From NCBI GenBank assembly GCA_027943335.1, contig BSBK01002053.1, positions 62,001 through 126,000 on the forward strand: DNA of 64,000 bases. Direction: 5' to 3'. A program made the position numbers and the translations under genes. Of this stretch, positions 61,301-64,000 are shown in pieces. This DNA comes from Chamaecyparis obtusa. Its lineage: Eukaryota > Streptophyta > Pinopsida > Cupressales > Cupressaceae. The notes beneath the pieces were generated by a model. It ran no database searches, was not told the origin of the DNA, and was given only the letters and a program-made list of their open reading frames with translations. The stretch's first letter is position 1. Every line of letters starts with the position of its first letter.

Positions 61301-61378
61301 ATCCATGAATTTTAAAAGGATTAGGTCTAAATACCTTGATTGTGCACAAATCTGATGCTTGAATTTACGCAAGCACAA
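58307..61378 (-). pseudogene. R1 ORF2: long unidentified protein
   Basis: From MCLRKFKHQICAQ at 61378 one frame stays mostly open to about 60300, then the text continues in a second frame (60069-58771) and back (58747-58310), about 1000 residues in all. The N-terminal part is hydrophobic and ordered (LTKFMEVEWFKIILSRVHD, DVRLVAMLIGYKLFHSSRL, AFRFGSLLIHMYLHIIHNF). It may be related to plant transposon-associated proteins, but I am not sure. The middle is charged (SPKEKETEEKRKEKVTEKEE) and the end looks coiled (ATSRLLEKISVLEIEKGRV). No protease, RT or integrase motif is seen. Stops fall mostly at likely Gln or Arg codons. Confidence 0.55.
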
Positions 61379-61710
61379 AACCTTTTTGTTAGATCACTAT
61401 TTTACCTTCACACTTCTTCTCTCCTTAGTCACTGATTAAAAAATGGTGGGGAAATGAATTTATTCGAGTCTTTAATTCATCAAAAGTTGAGTGTGTGCAT
61501 TAAACATAAGTAGCTCAACTTTTCATGTCGTCTGGTCAATGCAAAACTCATGAACATAGAAGATAAATCTTCAAGTGTTGTGATCTCATCCAAAAATTCA
61601 TGAACATCTTTAAATATCATACATAAGCTTGCACGAGCTTATTCCACTCATACAGGGGCTGGATATTTTCTATTGTCTTCATCCACTGCTCTCCATGAGG
61701 CCCTGAGGCC

Positions 61711-62897
61711 TTCTAGGCTGATGCCTCAAAGAATTCATCATGCAAAGATATAGCATCACAAGCTATCTCTCCCTGAACCACAACCTTATTTAGAACTTTT
61801 ACTTGCCATATCTTTTCATTTTCTGATTTCTTGTTTTCACTTATGTAATCATTTAAGCTTTTACCACTATCACTAATATTTTTCCTTATGACTATAGGTG
61901 GTGGTGTTTCTGGTTCATTGAGTCTTCTTGGTCCTCTTCTATTGTTATCTCCATTGTATCTACAAAACTTCACAATGTGACCTAGATTATTGCATTTGTA
62001 ACAGATGGGTGGTCCTCTTCTGTCTTGACTGGTCTGCAGCTTATAGTACCTTGTTGTGTGTCCAAAGTTATTTCACTTTTGACATATAATTTTGGTTGCA
62101 GTTTCTTCTCTGATATAATCTTTCTTATACATGGATTGATCAGGTTTTCTACAATTTGCCTTTTTGTGTCCATACTCATAGCAATTAAAATAGTTGCTAG
62201 TAAAGGGTTTAGAATTACCATTACTCCTACAGTCTCTTTTCATGTGACCAACTTTGTTGCATCCGAAACATTTACGTCTGAAGGGTTTGAATTATTCTCT
62301 GTAATCTTCATTTGTAGGTCTTTCTTTTGGAATAGATTTTTCCTCATTCCTAGCTTCATTTGATTCTTCTTGAGTTCTTGAACTTCCAGCTTCATTTGGT
62401 CCACTTATGTTACCTTTAGTTCTTTTATCATTTTTCTTGTCATTTCTTACATGTAACCCCTCAATAAGTAGTCTAGCTTGAGTGAGTTCACCTTTGATGA
62501 TCTGATTGTAATTATCCAATTCTTGATATTTATCTCTGTAATGCTCAAGTTTAGTCTTCATATTGTCTATCTGAAGGTTGGCTTGTTTTATTTACTCTTC
62601 AACTTTATTTCTTTCATCTTTCTCATTTTGAATCTCCTTGATCATCAAGAGATTGATTTGTTCTTTTTCTTGCTCCAGCATCTTTACTTTGTCTGATGTG
62701 TCATTGTTAGAGCTTTCTTTGATTTTCTCCATAAGGTCTTATCTTTGATCTTTTATAGTCACAAGTTGTTCTTTGAGTTTCCTCATGAAACCTGCTGCTC
62801 TCTTTAATTTGAATTTTAATTCACCATTTTCAGCTTTCATCTTATCCAGATCTTCAAGTGTAGTTTCAAAGTTTACTTGAAAGTCTTCTGAATCCAT
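61711..62897 (-). pseudogene. R1 ORF1: coiled-coil protein with four zinc knuckles (gag-like)
   Basis: The ATG at 62897 follows the primer site by about 50 bases. The first 190 residues have the heptad and charge pattern of a coiled coil (FKLKRAAGFMRKLKEQLVTI, then QANLQIDNMKTKLEHYRDKY). Four knuckles follow: CFGCNKVGHMKRDC intact, NCYEYGHKKANC with the first Cys lost, CQK-stop-NNFGHTTRYY damaged, and CYKCNNLGHIVKFC intact. One frame runs through with stops at 62751, 62640, 62290 and near 62075. A gag role is inferred from position and knuckles; I see no capsid domain. Confidence 0.75.
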
Positions 62898-62942
62898 TAT
62901 GATCTCCCTTAAGCTATTAAGTTTTCTCTCAAAGGGCCAATA

Positions 62943-62954
62943 GATTTGATACCA
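62943..62954 (-). promoter_or_regulatory. R1 primer-binding site
   Basis: In element orientation TGGTATCAAATC, two bases after the LTR. It resembles the initiator tRNA-Met complement used by C1 (TGGTATCAGAGC). Confidence 0.85.
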
Positions 62955-62956
62955 AT

Positions 62957-63995
62957 TGTTAGGATTGAGTAATATTGAGAGGGGGGGTGAATCAATATTA
63001 CAAAACTTTACTTTAAACTTTAAAAAATTATAAATAATCTAAAGTAATGTGGAAATGAAAAGAACATATAAGCATAACACATTACTAATGAAACCATGAT
63101 TTGTTCTTGAGGAAACCCTGATTAAAGGGAAAACCCCAGTGGGGATGGTACCCAAAAATATGCACTAAAGTATAATGTCTCTATTAAGAGATTTAGCCTT
63201 GTTAGGTGCTGATTGTTACATAGTATATTTCCTTTCTAGAGGATTACAAAAACCTTGTTAGCAGCATACAAAACACCTGGTTAAAGGTGGTGAACACACT
63301 GCTCTTACAATCAATACTATCCAAAAAATAGTTCACAAAAGGGAACAATACAAGAAGTTATCTTGCTTAGATAGTTCTAGTTATAGCTCTGCCTCTTACT
63401 AATCTTGCATCTGACTTATGCTATATTCTTCATAGCTTCATATCATATCACACTTTCTTTAACAAGAGTAATATGTACTTATACAAAATTGGCCTTCCAG
63501 TCGACTTCACAAAATGTCATTCTTAATATAGCAAAAACTTGTGCAAATGATATGTATGGAGTCGGTGCTCTTATATTACCAAAGAGTCAGAACTATACTT
63601 TATTTACATGACTTAGCAGATTATCATATTCATCATGCTTTCCTTAATAATTGCAACTATTCATGTACCTTGATATGTTGTTTTAGTGTCTTCGCATACC
63701 TTTCGAACACTGTATCTCATACACTAGCTATCCAAAACTTATGTGATCTTAGCTGAAGCATTTACATGTACCAAAATAATTCTAGTTAACTTCGCAAGCC
63801 ATAATACCTTATATGTCTTCATCGCTAACCAAAACTGTGGCACTGTACCCTATTTTCCTGATTCTGGACTTAGACATTTTCATGACTGTGAATCCAGTAG
63901 CAATCTCCACAACATGCAATCATACTTACATAAGTGTTGCCATAAATGAAAACCCATAGAAGATTTCCAGTACTCTAAAACATCACATGCCAACA
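62957..63995 (-). repeat. R1 5' LTR (right copy)
   Basis: A full, uninterrupted copy starting TGTTAGGATTGAG and ending GCCAACA on the plus strand. It shows what the G3-split copy looked like before insertion. Only five bases (TGATT) follow it in the window, probably resumed G1. Confidence 0.9.
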
Positions 63996-64000
63996 TGATT

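Larger units (their letters stand above)
46154..63995 (-). mobile_element. R1: pol-less LTR retrotransposon with unusual coding content, split by G3
   Basis: LTRs of about 1039 bp start TGTTAGCATG (or TGTTGGCATG) and end ATCCTAACA in element orientation. A TGGTATCAAATC primer site and a purine-rich tract flank a 4.9-kb internal region. It codes for a coiled-coil protein with four zinc knuckles and then a long unidentified protein; no protease, RT, RNase H or integrase motif is visible. Flanks CAATT and TGATT differ at two of five bases. G3 splits the left LTR. Confidence 0.85.
31047..64000 (+). mobile_element. G1: Ty3/gypsy element split by two later insertions
   Basis: Its visible parts are the 5' LTR with primer site and first gag part (31047-32621), gag end to integrase start (43636-46153), and probably the last five bases of the window. 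C1 and R1 occupy the gaps. The 3' LTR is outside the window, so the TSD cannot be tested (left flank CATTG). LTR ends and coding text resemble G2. Confidence 0.85.

Overview
The window is plant nuclear DNA, AT-rich and built almost entirely from nested, decayed retrotransposons. The families present (plant L1-type LINEs with DUF4283, Ty1/copia, Ty3/gypsy with a Tat-type second RNase H), LTRs of 0.7-1.3 kb and insertions inside insertions point to a seed plant with a large repeat-rich genome, perhaps a gymnosperm. That assignment is inference. I find no intact protein-coding gene, no tRNA or rRNA gene and no CRISPR array.

Left part (1-8862). AT-rich DNA holds a LINE at 1037-5203 with a 16-bp target-site duplication (TSD) but no reverse transcriptase. 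After AT-rich spacer comes an exon-like segment on the minus strand at 7982-8181.

Element T1 (8863-24076, minus strand). This is a complete 15.2-kb Ty3/gypsy element: LTRs of 1308 and 1309 bp, TSD GATAT, gag, protease, RT, two RNase H domains, integrase, and long leader and 3' regions. Beyond it, 24443 to about 26200 holds exon-like segments of a decayed intron-bearing gene on the minus strand. If 7982-8181 is its last exon, T1 sits in one of its introns.

Spacer (26201-30424). AT-rich, with a long (TA)n tract, one doubtful exon-like stretch and nothing else recognised.

Nest (30425 to the end). The 5' part of a second LINE is cut by gypsy element G1 (5' LTR 31047-31735, plus strand). G1 is cut twice. 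Its gag is split by copia element C1 (32622-43635), which is itself split by the gag-protease gypsy G2 (34610-38479). Its integrase is split by R1 (46154-63995, minus strand). R1 has LTR ends, primer site and polypurine tract like those of C1 but codes for a coiled-coil/zinc-knuckle protein and a long unidentified protein instead of pol. The left LTR of R1 is split by G3 (46852-57696, minus strand), a pol-deleted gypsy whose termini resemble those of T1. G1 resumes at about 63996.

Decay. Most in-frame stops fall where the family normally has Gln or Arg and read TAG, TAA or TGA, as expected from C-to-T change at CAG, CAA and CGA. This suggests long-term methylation. The elements fall into apparent autonomous and dependent pairs (T1 with G3, C1 with R1, G1 with G2).
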